Below are positions 27,301 to 35,942 of a stretch of 64,000 nucleotides of DNA, piece by piece. The number at the start of each line of letters is the position of its first letter. Position 1 is the first letter of the stretch. The notes below the pieces were generated by a model, which ran no database searches, was not told the DNA's origin, and saw only the letters and a program-made list of their open reading frames with translations. The stretch covers positions 114,806 through 178,805 of the forward strand of contig JBHJMN010000006.1 in assembly GCA_042219835.1 (NCBI GenBank), written 5' to 3'. This DNA is from Paenibacillus_G elgii_A. Lineage in GTDB: Bacteria; Bacillota; Bacilli; Paenibacillales; NBRC-103111. The position numbers and the translations under genes were made by a program.

Positions 27301-27419
27301 ATAAGCAGGATGGAGCCTAATAGGATAGCGGCCGCATTTTTTAAGCTGAAACGGGTTAACAGGTTCAATTCGCTCTGACGCTCCTCGCTCGGGATGGAAT
27401 CCAAAGTCTCCTGCTCCAA
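24324..27419 (-). CDS. RND-family efflux transporter permease (AcrB/SwrC-like)
   Basis: Proton-driven inner-membrane exporter of the HAE1 RND class, about 1030 aa with twelve expected helices and two large extracellular loops. N-terminal VDLLPDVELPTLTVQAVYPGA, the helix-4 charged motif GRVVDDSIVVIENIYRH and the duplicated GIVVTNAIVLIDRVRQNR segment are clear. No membrane-fusion or outer-membrane partner is adjacent, as usual for Gram-positive SwrC-type pumps. The start is uncertain: TTG 27419 lies only ~15 bases after a possible -10 (TATAAT, 27446-27441), so a start near 27368 (NLLTRFSLKNAA) may be real. Substrate unknown. Confidence 0.9.
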   Translation of the reverse strand: MEQETLDSIPSEERQSELNLLTRFSLKNAAAILLGSILLMLGGIYAFTSLKVDLLPDVELPTLTVQAVYPGAAPADVEERVTRELERSLKALSGLESLTSQSMESFAMVQMKYPIGTDMELASRQAEDAFKGLKLPEGVAPKVTRLNFSALPILNLAVFSKQSDSIEELIVQDIQPELEKIPGVSSVAAGGLKESYIRIAVDPAKAKAYNLTLSQIQQKVQGLFLSFPAGSMVENELVIPVRVEQRAAGIQELKRLALDVQTGFPPAPAEITLEDIASVQPIEEASELVRYNDKSALALSISKKQDANTVQIADQAFAVLNKHRDRIDYALAFDQSEGIKKSVESLQREGLYGALFASLAVLLFLRNLRATLIAVLSIPLSLLIASIVLNRMDITLNVMTLGGMAVAVGRVVDDSIVVIENIYRHMSQRKPGEDRTQITLDATKEIMGAITSSTLTTVVVFLPLGFVGGITGTFFKPFALTVVFALVASLLVAVTLVPILAKASFGRIRETEERESVLQRGYAAVLASALRHKWTVIAVSLAVLAGSLLLVPKLGFIFLPNEKQRIVAAGVQLPPASRLQKTNEISKDIEKMLREQADVFEYVFTTIGGLDYRSGLRQENQAQYMMSVNRSADMEAVVKTLAVKMDAIVKKSSPEGTVTVQAMSSGGPMTGTSVEVRLFGSQPDRLGEAAKRMEDRLKQIPYLRSVKNNFRKKQRQWTVRIDPGKAAAAGVDPQLVLGLVADRTKPVEIGTYKLDGKPQKLQATYTAGPASAGELEQMPLFGKKGPVLLRDIAAVEASDTVSAIQKLDGKPYAAVSAELTGNNISQATQDVKDAASAVPLPEGVTLGFGGGSDETEKTFKDLGVAIAAAIGLVYLVMLVTFGQARVPFIILSSLLFVPVGAAFGLYLTGEPLSVSAMIGLLMLVGIVVTNAIVLIDRVRQNRDSGLNIREALIEAGKTRLRPILMTAFATVCALIPLALTESEGSLISKGLAVVVIGGLVTSTLLTLVIVPVLYELFFHRQRRRELRNKRR

Positions 27420-27550
27420 GTTTGGGGTAAAAGGCGGCAGATTATACGAAGGAGGAATCCGCTGAATAAAAAATCATTGCATTTGCTTAATCCATACGGC
27501 CGGCGGACTGGTTGCCGGGATATTGCCTGCACTTGCCAAAGATGAAGCTT

Positions 27551-27608
27551 AAAAAGGCTATTCCCGTTTACCGGCACAAGAAACCGGAAATCGAGGAATA
27601 GCCTTTTT
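27551..27608. terminator. Terminator after engB
   Basis: 14-bp arms AAAAAGGCTATTCC and GGAATAGCCTTTTT; symmetrical, so it could act in both directions, but engB on the minus strand is the gene it ends. Confidence 0.9.
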
Positions 27609-27635
27609 GGTTTTCTGCCCTTGGGGGGCAGTATA

Positions 27636-28286
27636 TTAATGTTCTTGCTCGGCGGATTCGGGCTGCGTCTCGGGCTGTCCCTCCACTGCCGTATCAGTGC
27701 CATATCCGATCTTCTGTTCGATGATCTGCCACAGCTCGTCTTTTCCGAGTCCCAACTCGGACGAAAATAGGACGACTGGGTCCGACTTGTCCGCTCCCAG
27801 CGTCTCCTTGACGATCTTCATATGCTGCTGCCACTTGCTGCGCGGAATTTTATCCGCTTTCGTCGTCACGATGCAAATCGGCGTGCCGTGATGCTTCAGC
27901 CACGAATACATGGCCTGGTCGTCTTTGGACGGCGGATGGCGAAGATCGATCACGAGTAGGACCAGCTTCAAAAATTCTCGGTGGAGCAAATAATTTTCGA
28001 TAAATTTGCCCCATTTTTCACGTTCCGTTTTGGACACCTGCGCATACCCGTACCCCGGCAAATCGACGAAGAACAAATCGGAATTAATTTTGTAATAGTT
28101 CAACTGCTGGGTTTTGCCGGGCTTGGAGCTGGTACGGGCCAAGTTTTTGCGGTTGATCATCCGGTTGATCAGCGAAGACTTCCCTACATTGGAACGCCCT
28201 GCCAAAGCAATCTCCGGCAAGGCATCCGTAGGATACTGGCTCGGACCAACCGCGCTGATGATGAATTCAGCTTGATTGACCTTCAT
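27636..28286 (-). CDS. engB: Ribosome-biogenesis GTPase EngB (YsxC/YihA)
   Basis: Essential TRAFAC GTPase for 50S subunit assembly. From ATG 28286 it is 216 aa; the G1 motif GRSNVGKSS is at 30-38, G3 is DLPGYGYA, G4 is TTKADK, and KPGKTQQLNYY marks the EngB switch region. A GTG three codons upstream is an alternative start. The C-terminus has an acidic QPETQPESAEQEH tail. In B. subtilis ysxC directly follows lonA; here the two are 244 bp apart with an inverted repeat between them. Confidence 0.96.
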   Translation of the reverse strand: MKVNQAEFIISAVGPSQYPTDALPEIALAGRSNVGKSSLINRMINRKNLARTSSKPGKTQQLNYYKINSDLFFVDLPGYGYAQVSKTEREKWGKFIENYLLHREFLKLVLLVIDLRHPPSKDDQAMYSWLKHHGTPICIVTTKADKIPRSKWQQHMKIVKETLGADKSDPVVLFSSELGLGKDELWQIIEQKIGYGTDTAVEGQPETQPESAEQEH

Positions 28287-28388
28287 ACGTTTCACTCATT
28301 TCTTGGTGGAGCGTCGGGCTAGACGGAGTTCGTAAAAATCATTCTTATCTGCCGGGCCGGAAAAATATTTCCGCTCCACCGCTCTTGA

Positions 28389-28437
28389 AATTCAAGTTGT
28401 CTATTATGATCCTTAGCGGATACAACTTGATTTCAAA
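28389..28437. repeat. Inverted repeat between lonA and engB
   Basis: Arms close to TTGAAATCAAGTTGT and ACAACTTGATTTCAA with one extra base in one arm and a ~20-base loop. No T-run follows on either strand, so its role is unclear. Confidence 0.6.
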
Positions 28438-28530
28438 AGGCGGCCGTAAACTTTCCGCGAAAATACTTTTCCTAACGTTGCCTGGAATGAATGATAAAAT
28501 ACGAAAAACCATCCGACCCGACGCCTGTTA

Positions 28531-30861
28531 TTATACGCCTACAGGCTTGACCAGCGCATGTTCGAGCACTTCATCCATATGCGCGACCGGGATGAACGTC
28601 AGCTCGGAGCGCACGCTCTCGGGTATTTCTTCGATGTCTTTGGCATTGTCCTTCGGCAGCAAAACCGTGCGGATGCCGGCGCGGCGGGCGGCGAGAGCTT
28701 TTTCCTTCAGGCCGCCGATCGGGAGCACGCGGCCGCGAAGCGTGATTTCTCCCGTCATCGCGACGTGACGCGAAACCGGGATATTGGTCAAGGCCGAGAT
28801 GAGCGCCGTGGCCATCGTAATGCCCGCAGACGGACCGTCCTTCGGGATGGCGCCTTCCGGAATATGCACGTGGATATCGTATTTTTCATGGAAATCCGGC
28901 TGAATGCCGAATTGCTCGACCCGCGAACGGGTGTAGCTGAAAGCTGCCTGAGCGGACTCCTTCATGACGTCTCCGAGCTTTCCAGTTAGCGTCAGCTTGC
29001 CGCTGCCAGGCATCACCGTCACTTCGATAACGAGCGTATCGCCGCCGACTTCCGTCCAGGCAAGCCCGGTCACCGCGCCGATCTGATCGCGCTCCTCCGC
29101 CATGCCGTAGCGGAATTTCGGGTGGCCGAGATACTCCTTCAGGTTGTCGGCCTTCACGTGCACGGCAGTCACCCCGCCGACGATCTCCTTGGCAGCCTTT
29201 CGACAGATAGACGAAATTTGCTGCTCCAGATTGCGGACGCCCGCCTCGCGCGTATATTCGCGCACCGCGCTCATGAGCGCGTCTTCGTCTACGACGAGCT
29301 GGCCGTCCTGCAGACCGTGGTTCTCTTGCTGCTTCGGCAGCAAGTAGTTGCGCGCGATGTGCAGCTTTTCAATTTCCGTGTACCCCGGAATGTACAGCAC
29401 TTCCATCCGGTCAAGCAGCGGCCGCGGGATGTTGTGCACGGCGTTGGCCGTCGTCACGAACATGACGTTGGATAGGTCGAACGGCACTTCAACGAAGTGG
29501 TCGCTGAACGTGCTGTTTTGTTCCGGGTCCAGAACTTCCAGCAGAGCGGAAGCCGGGTCGCCGCGAAAATCCATCGCCATTTTATCGATTTCGTCCAGCA
29601 GGAAGACGGGGTTGTTCGTTCCCGCGTTTTTCATCCCTTGAATAATCCGGCCCGGCATCGCGCCCACGTACGTGCGGCGGTGTCCGCGGATTTCCGCTTC
29701 GTCGCGCACGCCGCCCAAGGAAATGCGCACGAATTGCCGGCCAAGCGACCTCGCGATCGAACGGGCGATCGACGTCTTCCCGACACCGGGAGGGCCGACA
29801 AGGCACAGAATCGGTCCTTTGAGCTTCTTGACCAGCTTTTGCACGGCCAAATATTCAAGGACGCGCTCTTTCGGCTTCTCCAAGCCGTAATGATCCTGAT
29901 TCAGAATTTCCTCGGCCTTGCGGATATCGAGGTCGTCTTCGGTTGACTGAGACCAAGGCAAACCAAGCAGCCAATCGATGTAGTTGCGGATAACCGAGCC
30001 TTCGGCGGAAGTCGCCGGCATTTTTTCAAGCCGATCGATTTCCTTCTCGATCTTTTCCTTCACCTTCTCAGGCACGTCGCTTTGCGCGAGCTGGTTGCGC
30101 AGCTCCTCCACCTCACCGGCCCGTCCTTCTTTATCCCCGAGCTCCTTCTGAATCGCCTTCATTTGCTCGCGCAAATAATATTCCTTCTGCGTCTTCTCCA
30201 TCTGCTTCTTGACGCGCTGGCTGATCTTGCGTTCGAGCTCGAGCACCTCGCGCTCATTGTTCAGGATCCCGAGCAGCTTCTCAAGCCGAAGCCGGACATC
30301 GACCGTTTCCAAAATTTCCTGCTTATCTTTAATTTTTAACGATAAATGACTGCAAATCACGTCCGCGAGCCGCCCCGGTTCGTCAATATCGGATACGGCA
30401 GCCAACGTTTCCGGGGTCACTTTTTTCGAGAGATTGATATAATGTTCGAATTGGTTCAGCACCGTGCGCATCAGCGCGTCGATTTCGGGATCGGACGTTT
30501 CCTGCTCAGGGAGTTCCCTGACGTGTACCTCGTAGTATTCGTCGTTAACCAGAAATTCCGCAATTTCGGCGCGAACGACGCCTTCCACAAGCACGCGGAT
30601 CGTTCCGTTCGGCAGCTTGAGCATTTGCCGCACTTTCGATATCGTGCCGATCCGGTAAATATCCTCGGTTCTCGGCTCCTCGATATTCACCTCGGATTGC
30701 GAGCACAGCAAGATCATGCTGTCTTCGACCATAGCCTTCTCCAGGGCCCGTACCGACTTTTCCCTGCCCACGTCCAAATGCAGAACCATGCTCGGATACA
30801 CGAGCAGCCCCCGGAGCGGAAGCAGCGGCAAGCGTCGCAATTTCTGTTTGCTCGTTCCCAT
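28531..30861 (-). CDS. lon: ATP-dependent Lon protease, LonA type
   Basis: Cytosolic AAA+ Ser/Lys protease that degrades damaged and regulatory proteins. 776 aa from ATG 30861 (GGAGG 9 bases upstream). The domains in order are the N-terminal LON substrate domain (LPLLPLRGLLVYPSMVLHL), a coiled coil (KEYYLREQMKAIQKELG), the AAA+ module with GPPGVGKTS and VFLLDEIDKM, and the protease domain with catalytic Ser in PKDGPSAGITMA and Lys in LPIGGLKEKALAARRAG. The order lonB-lonA-engB is conserved with B. subtilis. Confidence 0.98.
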   Translation of the reverse strand: MGTSKQKLRRLPLLPLRGLLVYPSMVLHLDVGREKSVRALEKAMVEDSMILLCSQSEVNIEEPRTEDIYRIGTISKVRQMLKLPNGTIRVLVEGVVRAEIAEFLVNDEYYEVHVRELPEQETSDPEIDALMRTVLNQFEHYINLSKKVTPETLAAVSDIDEPGRLADVICSHLSLKIKDKQEILETVDVRLRLEKLLGILNNEREVLELERKISQRVKKQMEKTQKEYYLREQMKAIQKELGDKEGRAGEVEELRNQLAQSDVPEKVKEKIEKEIDRLEKMPATSAEGSVIRNYIDWLLGLPWSQSTEDDLDIRKAEEILNQDHYGLEKPKERVLEYLAVQKLVKKLKGPILCLVGPPGVGKTSIARSIARSLGRQFVRISLGGVRDEAEIRGHRRTYVGAMPGRIIQGMKNAGTNNPVFLLDEIDKMAMDFRGDPASALLEVLDPEQNSTFSDHFVEVPFDLSNVMFVTTANAVHNIPRPLLDRMEVLYIPGYTEIEKLHIARNYLLPKQQENHGLQDGQLVVDEDALMSAVREYTREAGVRNLEQQISSICRKAAKEIVGGVTAVHVKADNLKEYLGHPKFRYGMAEERDQIGAVTGLAWTEVGGDTLVIEVTVMPGSGKLTLTGKLGDVMKESAQAAFSYTRSRVEQFGIQPDFHEKYDIHVHIPEGAIPKDGPSAGITMATALISALTNIPVSRHVAMTGEITLRGRVLPIGGLKEKALAARRAGIRTVLLPKDNAKDIEEIPESVRSELTFIPVAHMDEVLEHALVKPVGV

Positions 30862-30981
30862 CCGCGAGCACCTCCAGACTATACTTACATGCATGTGATT
30901 TACATTTTATCAAAATTGATTTTAAAACACCAATCGGGGGCCGCCGGTTTCGCTCTTACGAACAAAGAGACGCCAATCACT

Positions 30982-32688
30982 CTATTCAAGCGCATCGGCG
31001 TGCAAAATCGTAACGGATGCGCCGCTAACCGTCTCTTGAGACATGGCAGGAGGCTCGGTAGCCAGATGGGCGCTTTCAATACCGAGAGCGTGATGAAGCA
31101 GTTCCTCAACCGAGTCGACTGGAATGACTTCCAATCCGTTAAGCCCTGCAAAAACTTCCTGCCAGTTTTCCTTCGGAATGATGACTTTGGTCGCTCCAGC
31201 CTGAAAAGCAGCCTCGACCTTGGCGATAACGCCTCCTACCGGCTTGACCTTGCCGTGAATGCTGATTTCGCCGGTCATCGCCAAATGGTTGTCAACCGGA
31301 ATCCGTTTGATGGCAGAAGCAATTGCTACGGCCATCGATACGCCGGCCGACGGTCCGTCGATCGGAATGCCGCCCGGAAAGTTGATATGCATGTCGTAAT
31401 CGTAAGGCTGTAAGCCGAGCCGCCGCAGGACGGTAAGCACATTCTCGACGGAGCCGCGCGCCATGCTTTTGCGACGCAGCGTCCGCGACCCGCCGCCCAT
31501 CTCCTCCTCATCGACGACACCGGTGATCGTAAATTGGCCCGTGCCCGGCTGCAGCGCTGGAATGGCAGTCACTTCGATGTCAAGCAGCATTCCGAGATTC
31601 GGTCCATATACGGCCAAGCCGTTAACCAACCCGATTTCCGGACGCTGGGAAATTTTTTTCTCCGGCCTCGGCGGAATTTGCGAGCTGTTGACAACCCATT
31701 CGATGTCGGCGGCCGACAGCTCTCGGCGCTGATCGGTCAGCGCTATCCCTGCCGCCAACTGAATAATGTTTACCGCTTCGCGCCCGTTGGTTGCATATTT
31801 CTTAACGACTTCAATGGCGGAAGGACAGTCGGGAAATCCGATTTTTTTCAGCGCTTTTGCGGCAATCGAGCCGATTTCTTCCGGCAGCAGCGGACGGAAA
31901 TAAATTTCCATACAGCGCGAGCGGATTGCCGGAGGCAGCTCCTGCGGGTTGCGCGTCGTTGCCCCTACAAGCCGGAAATCCGCAGGCAGGCCATTCTGGA
32001 ACACGTCGTGAATATAACTCGGCACATTCGTATCTTCGGAATTGTAATATGCGCTTTCCAAAAATACTTTGCGGTCTTCAAGCACCTTTAATAATTTATT
32101 CATTTGGTGCGGATGCAATTCACCGATCTCGTCGATGAACAAAATCCCTCCGTGCGCCTTCGTTACCGCCCCGGGTTTCGGCTGCGGAATGCCTGCGACT
32201 CCCATAGCACCCGCTCCTTGATAGATCGGATCGTGAACCGAGCCAATTAGCGGGTCGGCAATGCCCCGCTCATCAAATCGCGCCGTCGTTGCATCGATCT
32301 CGGTAAATTTGGCGTCCGGACGAAACGGCGATTCCGGATTTTTCTTCGCTTCCTCCAGTACGACGCGGGCGGCGGCCGTTTTGCCCACGCCGGGCGGGCC
32401 GTAGATGATCACGTGCTGCGGATTGGCGCTGCACAGCGCCGCTTTCAGGGCACGCAGCCCTTCCTTTTGCCCGACGATGTCCTCCATGGCAGTGGGTCTT
32501 GTTTTTTCGGCTAACGGTTTATTTAAAGAGACGGATCGCAGCCTGCGCAGCTTCTCCAGCTCTTTCTTCGATTCCTTGTCGACGGCGGAACGGTTCGTCT
32601 GCTGATTGCGCAGCAAATTCCAAAAATACATACCGATAACGATGGCAAAAAACAACTGGATAACCATCAAAACCACGCTGATATTCAA
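30982..32688 (-). CDS. lonB: ATP-dependent protease LonB (sporulation type)
   Basis: Membrane-anchored Lon-type protease; in B. subtilis it is forespore-specific. 568 aa from TTG 32688 (GGAGGG seven bases upstream). One N-terminal helix (VVLMVIQLFFAIVIGMYFW) replaces the LonA substrate domain. Walker A GPPGVGKT is at 97-104, FIDEIGELHPHQMNKLLK is the Walker B region, and the protease domain has PIDGPSAGVSMA (Ser) and KPVGGVIAKVEAA (Lys). A C-terminal ~30-residue extension follows the protease domain. No clear sigma-F promoter was recognised upstream. Confidence 0.95.
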   Translation of the reverse strand: MNISVVLMVIQLFFAIVIGMYFWNLLRNQQTNRSAVDKESKKELEKLRRLRSVSLNKPLAEKTRPTAMEDIVGQKEGLRALKAALCSANPQHVIIYGPPGVGKTAAARVVLEEAKKNPESPFRPDAKFTEIDATTARFDERGIADPLIGSVHDPIYQGAGAMGVAGIPQPKPGAVTKAHGGILFIDEIGELHPHQMNKLLKVLEDRKVFLESAYYNSEDTNVPSYIHDVFQNGLPADFRLVGATTRNPQELPPAIRSRCMEIYFRPLLPEEIGSIAAKALKKIGFPDCPSAIEVVKKYATNGREAVNIIQLAAGIALTDQRRELSAADIEWVVNSSQIPPRPEKKISQRPEIGLVNGLAVYGPNLGMLLDIEVTAIPALQPGTGQFTITGVVDEEEMGGGSRTLRRKSMARGSVENVLTVLRRLGLQPYDYDMHINFPGGIPIDGPSAGVSMAVAIASAIKRIPVDNHLAMTGEISIHGKVKPVGGVIAKVEAAFQAGATKVIIPKENWQEVFAGLNGLEVIPVDSVEELLHHALGIESAHLATEPPAMSQETVSGASVTILHADALE

Positions 32689-32868
32689 TCTAATCCCTCC
32701 TATTGCTCACGGCCGCCTGACCGGCCGCTACGGCATTCATATAATTGGTAGTATTGCCCTGTCATGGTAGCATTAATCGCTGCGCTTTAAGAAACTTTTT
32801 GGGGAATGCTAAAACCATGTGATACGAAATAAGCTGCGGACGATTTTTCGCGAAAGGAGAAGTGGCGG

Positions 32869-33606
32869 ATGTCGTGGCCGAATCTACGGAATCGGGCGAT
32901 GAAACTTGCCGTTGCCGCACTGCTGGCGCTGACCGTCCTGACTTTTCAAGCAGGCCATGCGGGAGCATCGGCGCCTGAATCCTGGTACTTGCCGGAGCTA
33001 AAGTCTGCCACCCCCGCCATATCGAGCGTCGACGTTTTAATCGACGTAGGTCACGGCGGAATCGACGGGGGCGCCTCGTACGGTAACTTGCTGGAGAAGG
33101 ATATCAATTTGGCGATCGGTAAAAAAACGTACGAGACGTTGCGCAGAAAAGGGTACGTCGTCTTAATGAACCGGATGGACGATTACGCGCTGAGCGGAGA
33201 AAATTTATGGTTGAAGACTCGTTCGAGACATATCAAGGACTTGGCTCAGCGCAGCCATCTGTGCAATGAGGTCAAGCCCAAAATCATGATCAGTCTACAC
33301 GTCAACTCTGCCCGCAATTCCTCTAAACGAGGCGCAATCCTCATTCATCAAGCGAAACCGCAAAGCGCGCAGCTCGCCAAAGCCATGCAAGCAGCGCTGA
33401 ACGCGCTTTACGGTACGGGCGACAAGCCTGTGCCGGGTCGGAAATTTCATTTGTTGAAGTATTCGAAGTCGCCAACGGTTATCGTCGAAATGGGTTTTAT
33501 TACGAATGCCGAAGACCGCCGGATGCTAACCGAGGCCCAGTCCCAGCAGCGTATTGCGGAAGCCATCGCTGCGGGCGTCGAGCAGTATATGCAGCAGCAA
33601 AAATAG
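32869..33606 (+). CDS. N-acetylmuramoyl-L-alanine amidase (CwlD-like)
   Basis: Zinc amidase of the Amidase_3 family, exported and cleaving the MurNAc-L-Ala bond. 245 aa. A signal peptide (AMKLAVAALLALTVLTFQAGHAGAS) is followed directly by the catalytic domain: first zinc His in LIDVGHGGIDGGAS, Glu in LLEKDINLAI, second His in MISLHVNSARNSS, and catalytic Glu in VIVEMGFITNAEDRRML. There are no wall-binding repeats. Size and layout match CwlD, which makes muramic-delta-lactam in spore cortex together with a deacetylase; a deacetylase-fold gene does lie convergently downstream, but it is a different subfamily, so the link is only a suggestion. Confidence 0.88.
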   Translation: MSWPNLRNRAMKLAVAALLALTVLTFQAGHAGASAPESWYLPELKSATPAISSVDVLIDVGHGGIDGGASYGNLLEKDINLAIGKKTYETLRRKGYVVLMNRMDDYALSGENLWLKTRSRHIKDLAQRSHLCNEVKPKIMISLHVNSARNSSKRGAILIHQAKPQSAQLAKAMQAALNALYGTGDKPVPGRKFHLLKYSKSPTVIVEMGFITNAEDRRMLTEAQSQQRIAEAIAAGVEQYMQQQK

Positions 33607-33607
33607 T

Positions 33608-33658
33608 AAAAGACCGTATGGACAAGCCGATTTCACGGCAGTTCGCGGTCTTTTTTTT
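33608..33658. terminator. Terminator between amidase and deacetylase genes
   Basis: AAAAGACCG and CGGTCTTTTTTTT arms with a 29-base loop; convergent genes share it. Confidence 0.75.
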
Positions 33659-33671
33659 GCATTTGAAATCA

Positions 33672-34448
33672 TTATTTCATCAATTGCGACGCCGGTACGA
33701 AATGTCCGCCAAGCTGCTGCAGTGTCGGAATCAATTGCTTTAAAATTTCGGAGGTATGCTTCCCCGGAGGACCAACGTGGCCGATGACAATCGTACTGTC
33801 ATTGTCACGGACGTGCTTCTGCAGCTTTACCGCCTGCTTGAGAATATGGCTCCGGGTGTAAGTGTCATCCAAGAACAAATTGTTTTCCGCCGTGCGCACG
33901 CCCAGTTCTTTCGCCAGCTTACCAATGACGCTCTTGTCGGTCGTCCGGCTATCCAAAAAATACAAGTTGCGCTCTTTGCATACGGTCAGAACGATGCGCA
34001 TGACCCGCTCGTCGGACGTCGCCTTCGATCCCATGTGATTATTGATGCCTACCGCATGCGGCACATCCTCAATGGCGGCAATGACTCTGCGCCGGATTTC
34101 ATCGTCGGGCAGCCTCGTCGATATCGCTCCCGGACCGAGCCATTCCGGCTTTCCGTTCCGCGGCTCCATTGGCAGGTGTACGATAACTTCCTTGCCAAGC
34201 TTATTCGCCCATTCCGCATCGCGCTTCGTTGTCGGCAGAAAAGGCATGACCGCAGCAACAAACGGAATCGGCAGCTCCATCATTTGCTCGGTGCCCGCTT
34301 GGCCGTTGCCGAAATCATCGATGACGACGGCGATTTGCTTCGTTCCTGCCACCGGGTCGATGGCTTTGTACTGCCCGGCTGCAGTGGCCGGAATGATGAG
34401 GCATAGACAAAGCCATCCTGCGACGGATGCCCACCATTTCCTTCTCAT
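33672..34448 (-). CDS. Divergent polysaccharide deacetylase family protein (YibQ/DUF610-like)
   Basis: Exported protein of the divergent polysaccharide deacetylase clan. 258 aa from ATG 34448, chosen because GGAGG lies 8 bases upstream. A signal peptide (WWASVAGWLCLCLIIPATAAG) precedes the NodB-like barrel: AVVIDDFGNGQAGTEQM, FVAAVMPFLPTTKRDAEWA, VIVHLPMEP, HAVGINNHMGSKATSDE, YFLDSRTTDKSV and VIGHVGPPGKHT. The Asp pair and the histidines of the fold are there, but activity on a polysaccharide has not been shown for the family as far as I know. It is convergent with the amidase gene. Confidence 0.85.
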   Translation of the reverse strand: MRRKWWASVAGWLCLCLIIPATAAGQYKAIDPVAGTKQIAVVIDDFGNGQAGTEQMMELPIPFVAAVMPFLPTTKRDAEWANKLGKEVIVHLPMEPRNGKPEWLGPGAISTRLPDDEIRRRVIAAIEDVPHAVGINNHMGSKATSDERVMRIVLTVCKERNLYFLDSRTTDKSVIGKLAKELGVRTAENNLFLDDTYTRSHILKQAVKLQKHVRDNDSTIVIGHVGPPGKHTSEILKQLIPTLQQLGGHFVPASQLMK

Positions 34449-34639
34449 GGACCGCACCTCCTTATCCGTAATTTCCTAACCTCATTGTTTACAGTACGCC
34501 GAAAACCTATACGAAGGATTGCTAATTTGGGATTCAGGATTTTTTGGGAAATTATTCTATTTCAATTGTTTGTCTACTATAATAGTAATATCAGGAAAAT
34601 TATTGTTAATGCGAGTCTATTATAGAAAGGACGATACAA

Positions 34640-35851
34640 ATGGAGTCTGCCAAAGAGTTATCGAAAGCTATAGTCCCCGTCAAGGAATTATCTGCAAAAG
34701 AAACGCAAATCGATCCATTTCCGTTTTTTCGCCGATGCCGCGAGTCCACTCCCGTACGTTACGATACCCAGAGGGAATGTTGGGATATTTTTCGTTATGA
34801 TGATGTGTACAACGTGCTCAAAGATCACTCTACATTCTCTTCGGTAAGACCGATTAAAGGCCCTGTCCTGCTCGGAAGCATCATAGGGATGGACCCGCCC
34901 AAGCATATGCAGATGCGCAGCATCGTGAGCAAAGCGTTTACCCCGAAATCGATCGAGGAATTAGATCCGCGCATTGCATCCATCACCGAAGAATTATTGA
35001 GCGTGATTGCAAATGAAGGCTCGATGGATTTGGTTCACGATCTGTCCGTTCCCCTGCCTGTCATCGTCATTGCCGAGCTGCTGGGGGTCCCGGCACAAGA
35101 CCGCCGGCTTTTCAAAGAATGGTCGGATTCGATATTCAAAGGGCCGGAATCCGCGGATAAAGAAGACATGCACCGGCTTTATCTGGAAAGAGAAAAAACC
35201 AGGCGCGAATTGGACGACTATTTTCTGAAAGTCATTGCCGAGCGCCGAAATCGTCCGGAGGATGATTTGGTCACAGAATTGGTGGAAGCCGAAGTGAACG
35301 GCGAGCGTTTAAGCGATATGGAAATTGTTGAGTTTTGCATTTTGCTGCTTGCCGCCGGCAACGAGACGACGACCAATCTGATTACGAATTCGGTACGGAG
35401 ACTGGCCGAAGACCCGGCGCTGCAGGCAACACTCTACGATCAACCGGCTTTGATCGAGAGCTTTATCGAAGAAGTTCTAAGGTATTATCCGCCGGTTCTA
35501 TCTCTAAGCCGTTATACAACCAAAGACATTCAAATCGGAAACGCCGAAATCCGGAAAGGCGAACTCATTATTCCTTGGATCGGTTCGGCCAATCGGGACG
35601 AAAACAAATTTCCCGCTGCCGATCAATTTATCGAAAACCGGACACCCAATCCGCACATGTCCTTCGGCTTCGGCAATCATTTTTGTTTGGGGGCTCCTTT
35701 GGCCCGGTTGGAAGCTAAAATAGCGCTTCGCATCATCTCGAATCGGATGACGAATATCCGCTTTGCGGATCATTTCGAATTTAAACCGATCCGCAGCCCT
35801 TTTGTCTATGGCGTGGAGGAGCTCCCTATACTTTTCGATACCAATCTTTAA
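34640..35851 (+). CDS. Cytochrome P450
   Basis: Soluble bacterial class P450, 403 aa. The I-helix oxygen motif reads LLAAGNETTTN, the K-helix ExxR is EEVLR, and the heme-thiolate loop is FGFGNHFCLGAPLARLE with the axial Cys. The N-terminal GMDPPKHMQMRSIVSKAFTP is typical of the CYP107/CYP109-like group. No ferredoxin, reductase or biosynthetic gene is adjacent, so the substrate cannot be guessed. Base composition is lower in GC than the flanking genes and the gene interrupts an otherwise housekeeping stretch, which suggests acquisition. AAAGGA precedes the ATG; a terminator follows. Confidence 0.95.
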   Translation: MESAKELSKAIVPVKELSAKETQIDPFPFFRRCRESTPVRYDTQRECWDIFRYDDVYNVLKDHSTFSSVRPIKGPVLLGSIIGMDPPKHMQMRSIVSKAFTPKSIEELDPRIASITEELLSVIANEGSMDLVHDLSVPLPVIVIAELLGVPAQDRRLFKEWSDSIFKGPESADKEDMHRLYLEREKTRRELDDYFLKVIAERRNRPEDDLVTELVEAEVNGERLSDMEIVEFCILLLAAGNETTTNLITNSVRRLAEDPALQATLYDQPALIESFIEEVLRYYPPVLSLSRYTTKDIQIGNAEIRKGELIIPWIGSANRDENKFPAADQFIENRTPNPHMSFGFGNHFCLGAPLARLEAKIALRIISNRMTNIRFADHFEFKPIRSPFVYGVEELPILFDTNL

Positions 35852-35860
35852 ACAAATAAA

Positions 35861-35928
35861 ATACACCCGCCAATGCTCGGCGGGAGGCTGTAACTCGCTT
35901 CCCTCCGCCTGCCATGTGCGGGTGTATT
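35861..35928. terminator. Bidirectional terminator between P450 and ispG
   Basis: ATACACCCGC and GCGGGTGTAT arms around a second small GC-rich hairpin; placed between convergent genes. Confidence 0.75.
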
Positions 35929-35942
35929 CATGATGTGCCGTA

